Source of the DNA: Holophagales bacterium
GTDB lineage: Bacteria > Acidobacteriota > Thermoanaerobaculia > UBA5066
Length of the DNA: 64,000 bases
Direction: 5' to 3'
Assembly: GCA_016716705.1 (NCBI GenBank)
Contig: JADJVF010000019.1
Coordinates: 1 to 64,000 of the forward strand
Shown: positions 1-10,478 of the stretch, one piece after another
Layout of the letters: each line of letters begins with the position of its first letter
Position numbering within the stretch: position 1 is the stretch's first letter
The notes under the pieces: model-generated
What the model saw: the letters and a program-made list of their open reading frames with translations, nothing else
What the model was told of the DNA's origin: nothing
Database searches by the model: none
Translations under genes and position numbers: made by a program

Positions 1-1122
1 GGAGTAATAGAAGAGCCCGAGCCCGATCCGCGGCTCGAGGTCCTCTCGCAGGAGCCTTCGATCCAACCGGAGGTTGAGAAGGTCCTTCAGCCCGCGCCAG
101 AGTCGTTCGATGAAGGCGATGGAGCCGTGCCGTCCAACGGCTCCGAATCGCGCCTTCATTCCGTGTCGTGCGACCGTCTCCTGGAACTCCGCGGCCGTGA
201 AGCAGGCACCCTTGTCGGTGACGAAGTGGGCGAGGGAGAGGCCGGGGTGGAACCGCCTGGCTCGAGCGACGGCCTCGTCGAGAACGGAGGCCATCTCCTC
301 CGCTGAAGGCTCGCTGTCGAGGAGGCGCCAGGCGAGGGGGAATCTCGAGAAGACGTCGATGACGACGGCGAGGCGGAAGTGGATGCACCCCATCAGCGCC
401 TTGATGAGCGTCACGTCGACCATGAGGACGTGGTTGGGGCGTCGGGCGCGGACAGCGCGCTCGACGAGGCTCGGCCCCCTGCCGGCTTCCGTGGTGGCGG
501 TCGCCCGTTCACCGGAAGCGATGCCTCCTGCAGGGATCCCCGAAGCGCCCGGCGGAGCCGCTGGCTCCGGCATCGTCTCCTTCGTCCATCGCCGCACCGT
601 GCTCCGCGAGAGCCGGATGCCCTCAAGAGCCAGCGTCTGCGCGATTCGCAGCGAGCCGCCGAAACCGGCCAGCGCCATGTTGAGCACCTGCTGGCGGACG
701 AGTGCGGCGTACGTCCGGTCGGGCGGAGCCGGAGCCACGAGCGGGCGGTCGGGCCTTTTCGGAGCGACGGAGTCGATGACCCAGCGGTGGATCGTCGAAC
801 GCGTCACGGCGTAGAGGCGGGCCACCTCGCGGCAGGAGAGGTGAAAGACGTCCTTGTGCTGGAGGATTCGCCCGCGGTCGGCTTTCCGGTAGTGCGGCCG
901 ATGAGCGGGAGGGACCCGGCCCAGGCGCTCCAGCAGGATGTCGATCGTCTGCCAGGCGAAGGAGAGCTGAAGCTCCAGCTCCTTCGCTCGCGCAAAGGAG
1001 CGCTCGACCGGGTCACCCGCTCGCCGCAGCTCGGCGACCTGGAGGAGCAGCGCGGCCCCGAAGAGCTGGTTGGCGCGGCGGAGGGCGGTCATGAAGAAGT
1101 CCGCGAGGCGGCTTCTCCCCAT
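1..1122 (-). CDS. DDE integrase-core transposase (3' end off window)
   Basis: Reading the minus strand gives an uninterrupted frame from an ATG at 1122 to the window edge (374 codons visible), so the C-terminus lies outside. An N-terminal helix-turn-helix (about residues 95-114, REVARLYAVTRSTIHRW) is followed by a second HTH-like segment (about 145-185). Then comes an RNase-H-fold integrase core with a full acidic triad: D236 (MVDVTLI), D303 (FVTDKGACF) and E339 (FIERLWRGL). The D303-E339 spacing is the canonical D35E of rve-family transposases and retroviral-type integrases. The exact IS family cannot be told without the end and inverted repeats. An alternative start is ATG at 1092. It lies next to a toxin-antitoxin-like pair, so this end of the window is accessory DNA. 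The catalytic residues are intact; whether the element is active is unknown. Confidence 0.85.
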   Translation of the reverse strand, partial: MGRSRLADFFMTALRRANQLFGAALLLQVAELRRAGDPVERSFARAKELELQLSFAWQTIDILLERLGRVPPAHRPHYRKADRGRILQHKDVFHLSCREVARLYAVTRSTIHRWVIDSVAPKRPDRPLVAPAPPDRTYAALVRQQVLNMALAGFGGSLRIAQTLALEGIRLSRSTVRRWTKETMPEPAAPPGASGIPAGGIASGERATATTEAGRGPSLVERAVRARRPNHVLMVDVTLIKALMGCIHFRLAVVIDVFSRFPLAWRLLDSEPSAEEMASVLDEAVARARRFHPGLSLAHFVTDKGACFTAAEFQETVARHGMKARFGAVGRHGSIAFIERLWRGLKDLLNLRLDRRLLREDLEPRIGLGLFYYS

Positions 1123-1388
1123 CACTGCCGCGAGCGCACGGGTCTCGAGGTCGGAGGGGCAGGCGTGCGGAGGAGTCAGTCGGGACGAGGCGGGGCATCC
1201 GGGGAGGATGAGGGCATTCTTCCCCCGTGACGCTGCAGCGCCATCGCGATGCAATGGAGAGACAGGACCTCCGCGCTTGTGAGATGCCGCACGACGCAAG
1301 GCGCTGCTACCAGTCGGCGTTCTTCTCGATCACGTGGTGCACTACGGCCACGAAGGCCTCTTCCCGCCCGCGACGGGCTCCCGTTCGT

Positions 1389-2083
1389 CTATTCCGTTCC
1401 GGCGATGAAAGCCAGTCTTCGCCGGAGGAGCGGAAGGCGGTTCTGGCTCGCGGTATCGGAAGGGAGGTGCCCGGGCAACGCCGAGAGGAACCGGTCGTCG
1501 CCCAACAGCTTTCCGAGCTGGTCGCGGAAGTAGGCCTGAAGCGCCTCGTCGGAAGCTCTCACGTCCTCTACGATTTCCACGCGGCCATCTACGACGCAGA
1601 CGAGGTCTTCGATGTCGTGGCTCGCCGCGAAGTCGCCATGGCCGCGTCCGTGAAACGCCTCGAGCTTGGTGGCCAGGAAGCAAGGCGGCGAAACCAGCGA
1701 GATCTCCAGCCCAGTCGCGAGTGTGAACTTGAATGATGAGCGGATCGCCTCCGGATACCAGCGGTTGGTGAAACCGAGCAGAGAGGAATCGGTCGGCATG
1801 ACGTCCACGACCAGGTCGTCGAACGTCCAACGGCAGATGGGTGCCCGCCGGCGTCATGTTCGAAACCGAGCCGGGAGAGGCGCCCCTCGAGCCGATGGTA
1901 GGCGGTCCGGCTGGTGGCTTCGACGATCAGGTCGACGTCCCGAGTCGCACGTACGGCTATCGCCGCTGCGTCCGTAACGAGAAAACCCGTTGCGCATCCT
2001 CCGAGAAAGACCATCTGCTCGCGAAGGGGACCGAGCGCCGCCGCGACGCGCTCGACCATGAGGGCGTTCGCGTCCCGTCTCAT
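1389..2083 (-). pseudogene. AbiEii-type nucleotidyltransferase toxin-like protein, frameshifted
   Basis: The N-terminal part (2083 to about 1845) carries a nucleotidyltransferase signature, GGCATGFLV followed by RATRDVDLIVE, as in AbiEii/type IV toxin nucleotidyltransferases. The remainder (about 1840 to 1389) is in another frame and continues the fold: RWTFDDLVVDVMPTD, then GFTNRWYPEAI and KLEAFHGRGHGDF. One missing base near 1840-1848 explains the break; repairing it gives about 231 residues, the normal size. Known family members transfer nucleotides to RNA or protein targets and are neutralised by a DNA-binding partner. The ATG overlaps the stop of the upstream winged-helix gene by 4 nt, as expected for a co-translated pair. 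The frameshift may be a sequencing error (many exist in this window) or genuine inactivation; the sequence alone cannot decide. Confidence 0.75.
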
Positions 2084-2592
2084 TTCAGCCTTTCCTGAAG
2101 CAGGCGGACTGCCAGCTGGCGTTCCCGCGCACGGCCGGTTCGAAGGGCATCGAGGAGGGCCAGGAGCTCATAGAGCGCCGGGTCCCTCGACGCGGCGCCC
2201 GGGACCGAAGGGAAGAGCGGGTCGAGCCGCGGACCGCGCGCCGCACCCTCGGGGTGAGGCCAGACCGGGGGAGGCTCGTCGGACTGCGCGATCAGGCCCT
2301 TGAGCGGAGAGGCCGCATGGGCGGTCGGCATCCCTCGAGTGAGCCCACCCGGGGACGCCGGGAAAGCGTACCTCGCTCCGTGGACGACGAACTCTCTCAG
2401 CGCGTCCGCGTTCGGCCGGGCGTCGAGTCCGCCACCGGCCAGGAGGCCCGCCGCGACCGCACGCTTAACGGAACCATGAGTCTCCGAGACGCTCATTCCC
2501 AAAGAGGTTGCGAGCAGGGGGTAGGTCCAGCGCTGGCCCTGAGTGACCCAGAGCTTGAGAGCTACGAGGAGATCCTGCGGTTTCAACGACAC
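2080..2592 (-). CDS. Winged-helix antitoxin-like protein paired with AbiEii-type gene
   Basis: A 170-residue protein starting at GTG 2592. Residues about 5-60 form a winged-helix/MarR-like DNA-binding domain (LLVALKLWV..., SLGMSVSETHGSVKRAVAAGLL). The middle is proline-rich and linker-like, and the end is a short helical region (LYELLALLDALRTGRARERQL). The downstream nucleotidyltransferase starts inside this gene's stop codon (ATGA at 2080-2083). That order, regulator first and AbiEii-like second with overlap, is typical of type IV-like toxin-antitoxin or defence pairs, so autoregulation of the operon is a reasonable inference. A TAGACT hexamer 6 nt before the GTG and the absence of a Shine-Dalgarno suggest a leaderless transcript. 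It could instead be a plain regulator with a metabolic nucleotidyltransferase. Confidence 0.7.
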   Translation of the reverse strand: MSLKPQDLLVALKLWVTQGQRWTYPLLATSLGMSVSETHGSVKRAVAAGLLAGGGLDARPNADALREFVVHGARYAFPASPGGLTRGMPTAHAASPLKGLIAQSDEPPPVWPHPEGAARGPRLDPLFPSVPGAASRDPALYELLALLDALRTGRARERQLAVRLLQERLK

Positions 2593-2598
2593 GCCGAG

Positions 2599-2604
2599 AG
2601 TCTA
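2599..2604 (-). promoter_or_regulatory. -10-like TAGACT, leaderless start of antitoxin-like gene
   Basis: On the minus strand TAGACT lies 6 nt before the GTG at 2592, and no purine-rich Shine-Dalgarno separates them. The spacing places the transcription start on or next to the start codon. No clear -35 box is visible. Confidence 0.45.
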
Positions 2605-2642
2605 TTCGGAATTCGCGAAACGCGAAAGCGCGGTCCGTGCCC

Positions 2643-4136
2643 TCACCCCTCCAGCCCGAAGAACCGCTGGATCCGGTCCAGCAGGCCGTCGGTGATCGCC
2701 TGTGGCCCGGCCGCGCCCGCGGCCGGAGCTTCCACGCGCGCCTGCGACCGCGAACGCTCCTCGAGCGCCTCGGAGAGGGCCCGGGCGAGGTGCCCGTCGT
2801 CGTGGAGGAGGGTGGAGAAGGCGTCCTTCTCGACGACGACGACCTCGACCTCGCCGACCGCGACGACGGAGGCCGAGCGGGGCTCGCCGGTCAGGAGGCT
2901 CATCTCGCCGAAGAAGCTCCCGGGCCCGAGCCGCGCCAGCTCGCGGGGGGACCCGCCACCGTCGGCCTTCTCGACGCGGACGTCGCCGGTGCGGACGACG
3001 AAGAGCGAGCGTCCCGCGTCGCCCTGGCGGACGAGCGCTTCGCCGGCGGTGTAGCGCTCGAGGCGCGCGTGGCGGGCGAGGTCCGAGACCTGCTCGTCGG
3101 TGAGCGGCCGGAACGTCTCGACGTTGCGGAGGGCGTCGAAGCTCTCGACGCGGCGCCTCTCGAGGCGCTCGTCGTCCCGGGTCTCGGGGACCTGGCGGAG
3201 GGCGACCTCCCGCTGCGGGAACGGAATCGCGAGGCCCGCGCGGCGGAGGGCGTACCAGGCGCGGGAGAGGGCCGCGTCGCGGACGGCGGCGACGCCCGCG
3301 AGGTCGCGGGTCCAGAAGCGGAGGTCGTACTCGACGGCCGAGTCGGCGAAGCGCGAGACGAGGGCCTCGACGGGCGGGGAGGCGGAGACGCCTCGAGCCC
3401 CTGCGACCGCCGCCTCGAGGACGGTCTTCACTTCTCCCGGAGGGTGGGCGTACGCGACACCGATCGTGGCGTGGAGCATCACCGCCGGGCCGGGGCGCGA
3501 GAAGTTGACGATGTCCTCGCGGGCGACGCGGGAGTTCGGGAGGACGACGTGGTGGCCGTCACGCGAGCGGAGCGTGAGGCTCCTCCAGTTCATCTGGACG
3601 ACCTCGCCCTCCTTGTCGCCCACGCGGACCCACTCCCTCGGGGCGAGCGGACTCTCCATCTGGAGCGCGATCCCCGCCATGAGGCTCGAGAGGACGTCCT
3701 GGAGCGAGAGGCCGAGGATGGCCGAGAGGACGGTCGACGTGACGAGGAGGCCGGTGAGGTTGAAGGAGTAGAGGACCTTCAGGAGCGTGACGGCGACGCC
3801 GGCGAGGACGAGGGCGTTGACGATGTCGAAGAGGAGGCGCGGCACGGAGATGTGCCTCGGCTTGAGGATCCTCTCCCAGACGACGTGGTCGGCGATCTGG
3901 AGGACGACGTGAACGGCGACGAGGACGAGCGCCGCGAGCGCGGCCTTCGAGAGCGCCTCCCGGCCCGGGTGAGTGGCCTGGCTCTCGAGGAGGAGGAAGG
4001 CGGCGAGGAGGCCGAGGGCGGCGAGGGCGAAGCGGATGCGGGAGACGAGCCCCGACCTGTGCGAGAGCCGGAAGACGGCCACGACGAGGATGGTCACGCC
4101 GGCGGCCTCGAGAGCGGAGAGGAGTGCGGGAGACAT
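2643..4136 (-). CDS. MscS-family mechanosensitive channel with C-terminal cyclic-nucleotide-binding domain
   Basis: About 497 residues from the chosen ATG at 4136. Four hydrophobic helices (roughly residues 8-22, 32-50, 63-85 and 98-125) precede the MscS pore helix (about 128-158, STVLSAILGLSLQDVLSSL). The beta domain follows (VGDKEGEVVQMNWRSLTLR, then VVLPNSRV). A cNMP-binding domain occupies about residues 355-470, with the phosphate-binding cassette FGEMSLLTGEPRSASV including the conserved Glu and Arg. The architecture matches cyclic-nucleotide-gated MscS-like channels (bCNG type) in the inner membrane; the ligand and gating are inferred. An upstream in-frame ATG at 4250 adds a non-conserved stretch. 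The start at 4136 is preferred because TATCTT sits 7 nt upstream, matching other leaderless starts here, and the membrane helix follows at once. It is divergent from gltB. Confidence 0.88.
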   Translation of the reverse strand: MSPALLSALEAAGVTILVVAVFRLSHRSGLVSRIRFALAALGLLAAFLLLESQATHPGREALSKAALAALVLVAVHVVLQIADHVVWERILKPRHISVPRLLFDIVNALVLAGVAVTLLKVLYSFNLTGLLVTSTVLSAILGLSLQDVLSSLMAGIALQMESPLAPREWVRVGDKEGEVVQMNWRSLTLRSRDGHHVVLPNSRVAREDIVNFSRPGPAVMLHATIGVAYAHPPGEVKTVLEAAVAGARGVSASPPVEALVSRFADSAVEYDLRFWTRDLAGVAAVRDAALSRAWYALRRAGLAIPFPQREVALRQVPETRDDERLERRRVESFDALRNVETFRPLTDEQVSDLARHARLERYTAGEALVRQGDAGRSLFVVRTGDVRVEKADGGGSPRELARLGPGSFFGEMSLLTGEPRSASVVAVGEVEVVVVEKDAFSTLLHDDGHLARALSEALEERSRSQARVEAPAAGAAGPQAITDGLLDRIQRFFGLEG

Positions 4137-4143
4137 CGCGGGG

Positions 4144-4149
4144 AAGATA
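4144..4149 (-). promoter_or_regulatory. -10-like TATCTT before MscS/cNMP gene
   Basis: On the minus strand TATCTT ends 7 nt before the ATG at 4136 and there is no Shine-Dalgarno. It fits the leaderless pattern seen at other genes and supports this start over the upstream ATG. Confidence 0.4.
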
Positions 4150-4312
4150 CCAGCGGAGGCAACAGGCTCCCGCCCGGGCACGAGGCCACGCTGCGTCGCG
4201 GCATCCTCTGATAACATTTCCCGATGGATACGTCTCACTTGGGAGGTCACGAGGCGGAGCGTGAGCCGTGCGGCCGCCCCGGGCCCCCGCCGACCGGTCT
4301 CCTGGGACGGAC

Positions 4313-7300
4313 ATGAAAGCCTTCGGTCCCCCGTCTCCCCGGGGCCTCTACGACCCGGCCAACGAGCACGACGCCTGCGGCTTCGGGTTCGTCGTCGACG
4401 TGAAGGCCCGCCCCTCCCACGACATCGTCCGCAAGGCGCTGCAGGTCCTCTGCAACCTCGAGCACCGCGGGGCGACGGGAAGCGAGAAGAACACCGGCGA
4501 CGGCGCCGGGCTCCTCTCGCAGATCCCGCACGCCTTCGTGGCGCGCTGGGCGAAGGCGAGCGGCATCGAGCTGCCGTCGCCCGGCGACTACGGCCTCGGG
4601 ATGCTCTTTCTCCCGGTGGAGGCGGCGAGCCGCCAGGTCTGCCAGCGGAAGCTCGAGGAGATCGTGGCGGCCGAAGGGCAGCGGGTCCTCTGCTGGAGGG
4701 ACGTCCCGACCGACAGCGCCTCGCTCGGCGCGACGGCCCGCGCGAGCCAGCCCGTCATCCGGCAGGTGCTCGTTGGCCGGGGCGTGGAGACGGAGGCGGG
4801 CGACGCCTTCGAGCGGAAGCTCTTCGTCATCCGCCGTCTCGCGGAGAAGGCGGTCTCGCGGTCGGCCCTCGCGGGGCGCGACTCCTTCTACTTCGCGAGC
4901 CTCTCGGCGCGGACCGTCGTCTACAAGGGGATGCTGAACGCCGGACCAGCTCGGGGCCTTCTACCCCGACCTCTCCGAGGAGGCGTTCACGTCGTGCCTC
5001 GCGATGGTCCACTCGCGCTTCTCGACGAACACGTTCCCCAGCTGGTCGCGCTCGCACCCTTACCGCTACATCTCGCACAACGGCGAGATCAACACGCTGC
5101 GCGGGAACGTGAACTGGATGCAGGCGCGGCAGCGGATGTTCGAGTCGAAGCTCTTCGGCGACGACCTGAAGAAGGTCCTCCCGGTGATCGACACCGACGG
5201 CTCCGACTCGTCGATGTTCGACAACGTCCTCGAGCTGCTCGTCCTCGCGGGCCGCTCGCTCCCGCACGCGCTGATGATGATGGTGCCGGAGCCGTGGAGC
5301 CGGCACGAGTCGATGAGCGCCGAGCTGAAGGCGTTCTACGAGTTCCACTCCTGCTTCCTCGAGCCGTGGGACGGCCCGGCCTCCATCGCCTTCACGGACG
5401 GCACGCGGATCGGCGCGATCCTCGACCGCAACGGCCTGCGGCCCTCGCGATGGGTTTCGACGAAGGACGGCCTCGTCGTCATGGCCTCCGAGGTGGGCGT
5501 CCTCGACTTCCCGCCGGAGAAGGTCGAGGCGAAGGGACGCCTGCAGCCGGGCCAGATCTTCCTCGTCGACACCGCGGAGGGAAGGATCGTCCCCGATCGC
5601 GAGATCAAGGAGAAGCTCGCGTCCGCCGCCCCCTACGGGGAGTGGCTCCGGGACCACCTCGTCCGCCTGAAGGACCTGCCCGACCCGCCCGGCGTCCGCG
5701 AGCCCGACCACGAGACCGTCCTGACGCGCCAGGAGACGTTCGGCTACACGCTCGAGGACGTGCGGATGATCGTCAACCCGATGGCCGCCGCCGGGACGGA
5801 GCCGATCGGGTCGATGGGGACGGACATCCCGCTCGCCGTCCTGTCGGAGGCGCCGCAGCTCCTCTCCGACTACTTCAAGCAGCTCTTCGCGCAGGTGACG
5901 AACCCGCCGGTCGACGCGGACCGCGAGGCGATCGTCATGGCGGTCGACACGGCGATCGGCCCGGAGGGAAACCTCCTCGAGCCGACGCCCGAGGCGGCGC
6001 TCCACTTCGAGCTGCCGACGCCCGTCCTCCTGAACGTCGAGCTCGAGAAGATCCGCTCGCTCGCCGGAGGCCCCGGCTCGCGCGGCTTCCGGTCGATCTC
6101 GCTCCCGATCCTCTTCAAGGTGAAGGACGGCGGGAAGGGGCTCCGGAAAGCCATCGAGGAGCTGCGGCGGCGCTGCTCGGAGGCGATCGCCGAGGGGCAC
6201 AACATCCTGATCCTCTCCGACCGCGGCCACGACGCGACCGACGCGCCGATCCCGGCGCTGCTGGCCCTGTCGTCGGTGCAGCACCACCTGCTGCGCGAGG
6301 GCTCGCGGACGCGCGTGGGGCTCGTCCTCGAGTCGGGCGAGCCGCGCGAGGTGCACCACTTCTGCCTCCTCATCGGCTACGGCGCGAGCGCCGTCAACCC
6401 CTACCTCGCGTTCGAGACGATCCACGACCAGATCCGGCAGGGGCTCCTCGCGGGCGACCCGGAGGCCGCGGAGAAGAGGTACGTCAAGGCCGTCAACAAG
6501 GGGATCGTCAAGGTCATCTCCAAGATGGGGATCTCGACGGTCCAGAGCTACCACGGCGCGCAGGTGTTCGAGGCGCTGGGGCTCTCGCAGGACTTCGTCG
6601 ACGAGTACTTCAGCGGCACGCCGACGCGGATCGGCGGCATCGGCATCAAGGCGATCGCGCACGAGGTGCGCCTGAGGCACGACTTCGCCTACCCCTCGCG
6701 GCCGGTGAAGCACACGACGCTCGGGACGGGAGGGCGCTACCAGTACCGGCGGGACGGCGAGGAGCACCTGAACTCGCCCGAGGCGATCCACCTCCTCCAG
6801 AGCGCGTGCCGGACCGGGGACCCCAGGATCTGGAAGCAGTTCAGCGATCTCGTGAACCGGCACGGGAAGCACCCGGTGCGGATCCGCGACCTGATGGACT
6901 TCCGGCCGCTCGCCAAGCCGGTTCCCATCGAGGAGGTCGAGCCGGTCGAGAGCATCCTGGCGCGCTTCAAGACGGGCGCGATGTCGTACGGCTCGATCAG
7001 CCAGGAGGCGCACGAGGCGCTCGCCGTCGCGATGAACCGGATCGGCGGGAAGAGCAACACGGGCGAAGGGGGAGAGGACCCGGCCCGCTACCAGCCCGAC
7101 GCGAGCGGCGACTCGAAGAACAGCGCGATCAAGCAGGTGGCTTCGGGTCGGTTCGGGGTGACGAGCCAGTACCTCGTCGAGGCGCGCGAGATCCAGATCA
7201 AGATGGCCCAGGGCGCCAAGCCGGGCGAGGGGGGGCAGCTCCCCGGCCCGAAGGTCTACCCGTGGATCGCGAAGGTGCGGCACGCGACGCCGGGCGTCGG

Positions 7301-8922
7301 CCTCATCTCCCCGCCGCCGCACCACGACATCTATTCGATCGAGGATCTCGCCCAGCTCATCCACGACCTGAAGAACGCGAACGCGGGCGCGCGCATCAGC
7401 GTGAAGCTCGTCTCGGAGAACGGCGTCGGGACGATCGCCGCCGGGGTCGCCAAGGCCCACGCCGACGTCATCCTCATCAGCGGCTACGACGGCGGCACGG
7501 GCGCCGCGCCCCTCACGAGCATCCGCCACGCCGGCATCCCGTGGGAGATCGGCCTCGCCGAGGCCCACCAGACGCTCGTCCTGAACGACCTCAGGAGCCG
7601 CGTCACGCTCGAGACGGACGGACAGCTGAAGACGGGGCGCGACGTCGTCATCGCGGCGCTCCTCGGCGCGGAGGAGTTCGGCTTCGCCACGACGCCGCTC
7701 CTGGCCCTGGGCTGCGTGATGATGCGGGCCTGCCACCTGAACACGTGCCCGGTCGGGGTCGCGACGCAGGACCCCGAGCTGCGCAAGCGGTTCACGGGGG
7801 ACCCGGAGCACGTCGTGAACTTCATGCGCTTCGTGGCGATGGAGGTGCGCGAGCTGATGGCGCACCTCGGCTACCGGGAGTTCTACAAGATGGTGGGGCG
7901 CAGCGAGCGTCTCGAGATGCGCCGCGCCGTCGACCACTGGAAGGCGCGGACGCTCGACTTCTCGCGGATCCTCTGGAAGCCGACCGTGCCGCGCGAGGTG
8001 AAGCGGACGCAGCGCATCCCGCAGGAGCACGGCCTCGAGGAGGCGCTCGACGCCACGACGCTCATCCCGCTCTGCCGCCCCGCCCTCGAGCACGGGACGC
8101 CCGTCACCGCCACGCTTCCGATCCGGAACGGCAACCGCGTCGTCGGGACGATGCTCGGGAGCGAGGTGACGCGCCGCTGGGGCGCCGCGGGACTCCCCGA
8201 CGACACGATCCGCCTCCGCTTCCAGGGCTCGGCGGGCCAGAGCTTCGGCGCGTTCGTTCCGCACGGAATGACGCTCTCCCTCGAGGGGGACGCGAACGAC
8301 TACGTCGGCAAGGGGCTCTCGGGGGGTCGCATCGTCGTGGTGCCACCGGCCGGGGCGACCTTCGTCGCCGAGGAGAACGTGCTCATCGGCAACGTCGCTT
8401 TCTACGGCGCCACCGCGGGCGAGGCGTTCATCCGGGGAGTTGCCGGGAGAGCGGTTCTGCGTCCGCAACTCGGGCGTCACGGCCGTCGTCGAGGGGATCG
8501 GCGACCACGGGTGCGAGTACATGACCGGCGGGCGCGTCGTCGTCCTGGGCCGAGCGGGGCGCAACTTCGCCGCCGGGATGTCGGGAGGGGTCGCGTACGT
8601 CCTCGACGAGGCGGGCGACTTCGCAGCGCGATGCAACACGGAGCTCGTGGGTCTTGGCCGCGTGGAGGACGAGGCCGAGGCGGCGGAGCTGAAGGAGCTC
8701 GTCCACCGCCACGCCGCCGCGACGAAGAGCGCGCGGGCGGCGGCAATGCTCAAGGCCTGGGGCACCTTCCTGCCGCGCTTCGTTCGCGTGATGCCGAACG
8801 ACTACCGTCGCGTCCTCGAGGCGCAGGCGCGCATGCGCGAGAAGGGGCTGTCCGAGGACGAGGCCGTCATGGCCGCGTTCACGGAGAACGCGCGGGCCTA
8901 TACCCGCGCGAGCGGGAGCTGA
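4313..8922 (+). CDS. gltB: Glutamate synthase large subunit (two frameshifts in the given sequence)
   Basis: Makes glutamate from 2-oxoglutarate and the amide nitrogen of glutamine. The N-terminal class II glutaminase domain has the nucleophile Cys in [10 protein letters not shown] after a short propeptide and the HRGATG motif. Next come the central domain, the FMN-binding synthase domain ([11 protein letters not shown]; 3Fe-4S cysteines in [15 protein letters not shown]) and a GXGXG domain at the C-terminus ([19 protein letters not shown]). Corrected length is about 1535 residues, normal for the family. The frame breaks twice, each explained by one extra base: near 4943 (after YKGMLNA) and near 8440 (after FIRGVAG). 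Conservation is perfect on both sides, so these look like sequence errors. gltD starts 2 nt after the stop. The 177-nt divergent region upstream holds TAACAT near 4213 but no firm promoter. Confidence 0.93.
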
Positions 8923-8924
8923 CG

Positions 8925-10413
8925 ATGGGCAGGCCGACGGGTTTCCTCGAGTTCCCGAGGGAGGGCCTCCCGCAGCGGCCCCCCGCCGAGCGGGTGAAGG
9001 ACTGGGACGAGTCGCACGCGGAGGTCCCGGAGGAGCTCCTCAGGCGCCAGGGCGCCCGCTGCATGGACTGCGGCACGCCGTTCTGCCACACCGGCAAGCT
9101 CATCGCCGGGATGGCCTCGGGCTGCCCCATCAACAACCTGATCCCCGACTGGAACGACCTCGTCTACCGCGGGCAGTGGCGCGAGGCGGCGATCCGCCTC
9201 CACCAGACGAACAACTTTCCCGAGTTCACCGGCCGCGTCTGTCCCGCCCCGTGCGAGGGGCTCCTGCACGCTCGCGCTCAACGACGACGCCGTGACGATC
9301 AAGGCGATCGAGTGCGCCATCGTCGACCGCGCCTTCGACGAGGGGTGGATCTCGCCGGAGGCGCCGGCGACGCGCACGGGCAAGAGCGTGGCGGTGGTCG
9401 GGTCGGGCCCGGCGGGCCTCGCCTGCGCCGCGCAGCTGAACAAGGCGGGGCACACCGTCACCGTCTTCGAGCGCGCCGACCGGATCGGCGGACTCCTGAT
9501 GTACGGCATCCCGAACATGAAGCTCGACAAGCGGCTCGTCGAACGGCGCGTGCGGCTGATGGGGAGCGCCGGGATCCGCTTCGTGACCGGGGTCGAGATC
9601 GGGCGGGACGTCCCGTCGGAGAGCCTCCTGACGGACTACGACGCCGCCGTCCTCTGCATCGGCTCCACGGTCGCCCGCGACCTGACGGTCGAGGGGCGGA
9701 GCCTCTCCGGGATCCACCTCGCGATGGAGTTCCTTCACGCGAACACGCGGAGCCTTCTCGACTCTGCTCACGCCGACGGCCTCTACATCTCGGCCGCCGG
9801 GAAGAACGTCGTCGTCATCGGAGGCGGGGACACGGGGACCGACTGCGTAGGAACCGCCCTGCGCCACGGGGCGGCGCGCGTCGTCCAGCTCGAGATTCTC
9901 GGGCGGCCCCCGGACCAGCGCGCTCACGACAACCCCTGGCCGCAGTGGCCGAAGCTCTACAGGCTCGACTACGGCCAGGAGGAGGCGGCGGCGCTGCAGG
10001 GCTCCGACCCCCGCCGGTACTCGGTCCTGACGAAGCGCTTCGTCGGCGACGCCGAGGGGCACGTGCGCGAGGTCCAGACGGTCGAGGTGGAGTGGCGGAA
10101 GGCGCCGGACGGCCGTCCGCAGCTCCACGAGCTGCCGGGGACCGAGCAGGCCGTTCCGGCGGACCTCGTGCTCCTCGCCCTCGGCTTCCTCGGCCCCGAG
10201 CGCCGGGGACCGGTGGAGGAGCTCGGGGTCAAGCTCGACGAGCGGGGGAACGTCGTCACCGACGGCGAGAAGATGACGAGCGTTCCCGGGGTCTTCGCCG
10301 CCGGAGACGCGGTGAGGGGCCAGTCGCTCGTCGTCTGGGCGATTCACGAGGGGCGGAAGGCGGCCCGCGGGGTCGACCGGCACCTGATGTACGGCGAGAC
10401 GTATCTCCCCTGA
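8925..10413 (+). CDS. gltD: Glutamate synthase small subunit (one frameshift in the given sequence)
   Basis: The beta subunit passes electrons from NAD(P)H through FAD to GltB. The N-terminus holds the 4Fe-4S cysteine cluster ([28 protein letters not shown]). An FAD-binding Rossmann motif ([19 protein letters not shown]), the IPNMKLDK segment and a second dinucleotide-binding motif ([13 protein letters not shown]) follow, then the C-terminal FAD motif ([21 protein letters not shown]). The ATG lies 2 nt after the gltB stop, so the two are cotranscribed. One extra base near 9259-9262, just after CPAPCEG, shifts the frame; the continuation [14 protein letters not shown] is exactly what the family has, so an indel artefact is likely. 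Corrected length is about 495 residues. Confidence 0.93.
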
Positions 10414-10478
10414 CGGCGGCCCGGTAACCCGATATCATCCACGGTCGGCCCTCCGGGCCCCTTGAAGGAGACCCTTTC

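Noticed and set aside
1307..1376. Minus-strand remnant ending EEAFVAVVHHVIEKNADW before a stop
   Set aside because: It reads like a protein C-terminus, but upstream in the same frame there is no plausible start and the sequence turns random. It may be a decayed gene end between the transposase and toxin; too short to call.
1123..1388. Gap between transposase and toxin searched for terminal inverted repeats
   Set aside because: Without the other end of the element no inverted repeat or target duplication can be recognised.
4827..8765. Very long open frame on the minus strand across gltB
   Set aside because: It is an antisense shadow of gltB created by high G+C. Its translation is Asp/Arg/Val-rich with no domain, while the plus strand encodes a perfect glutamate synthase.
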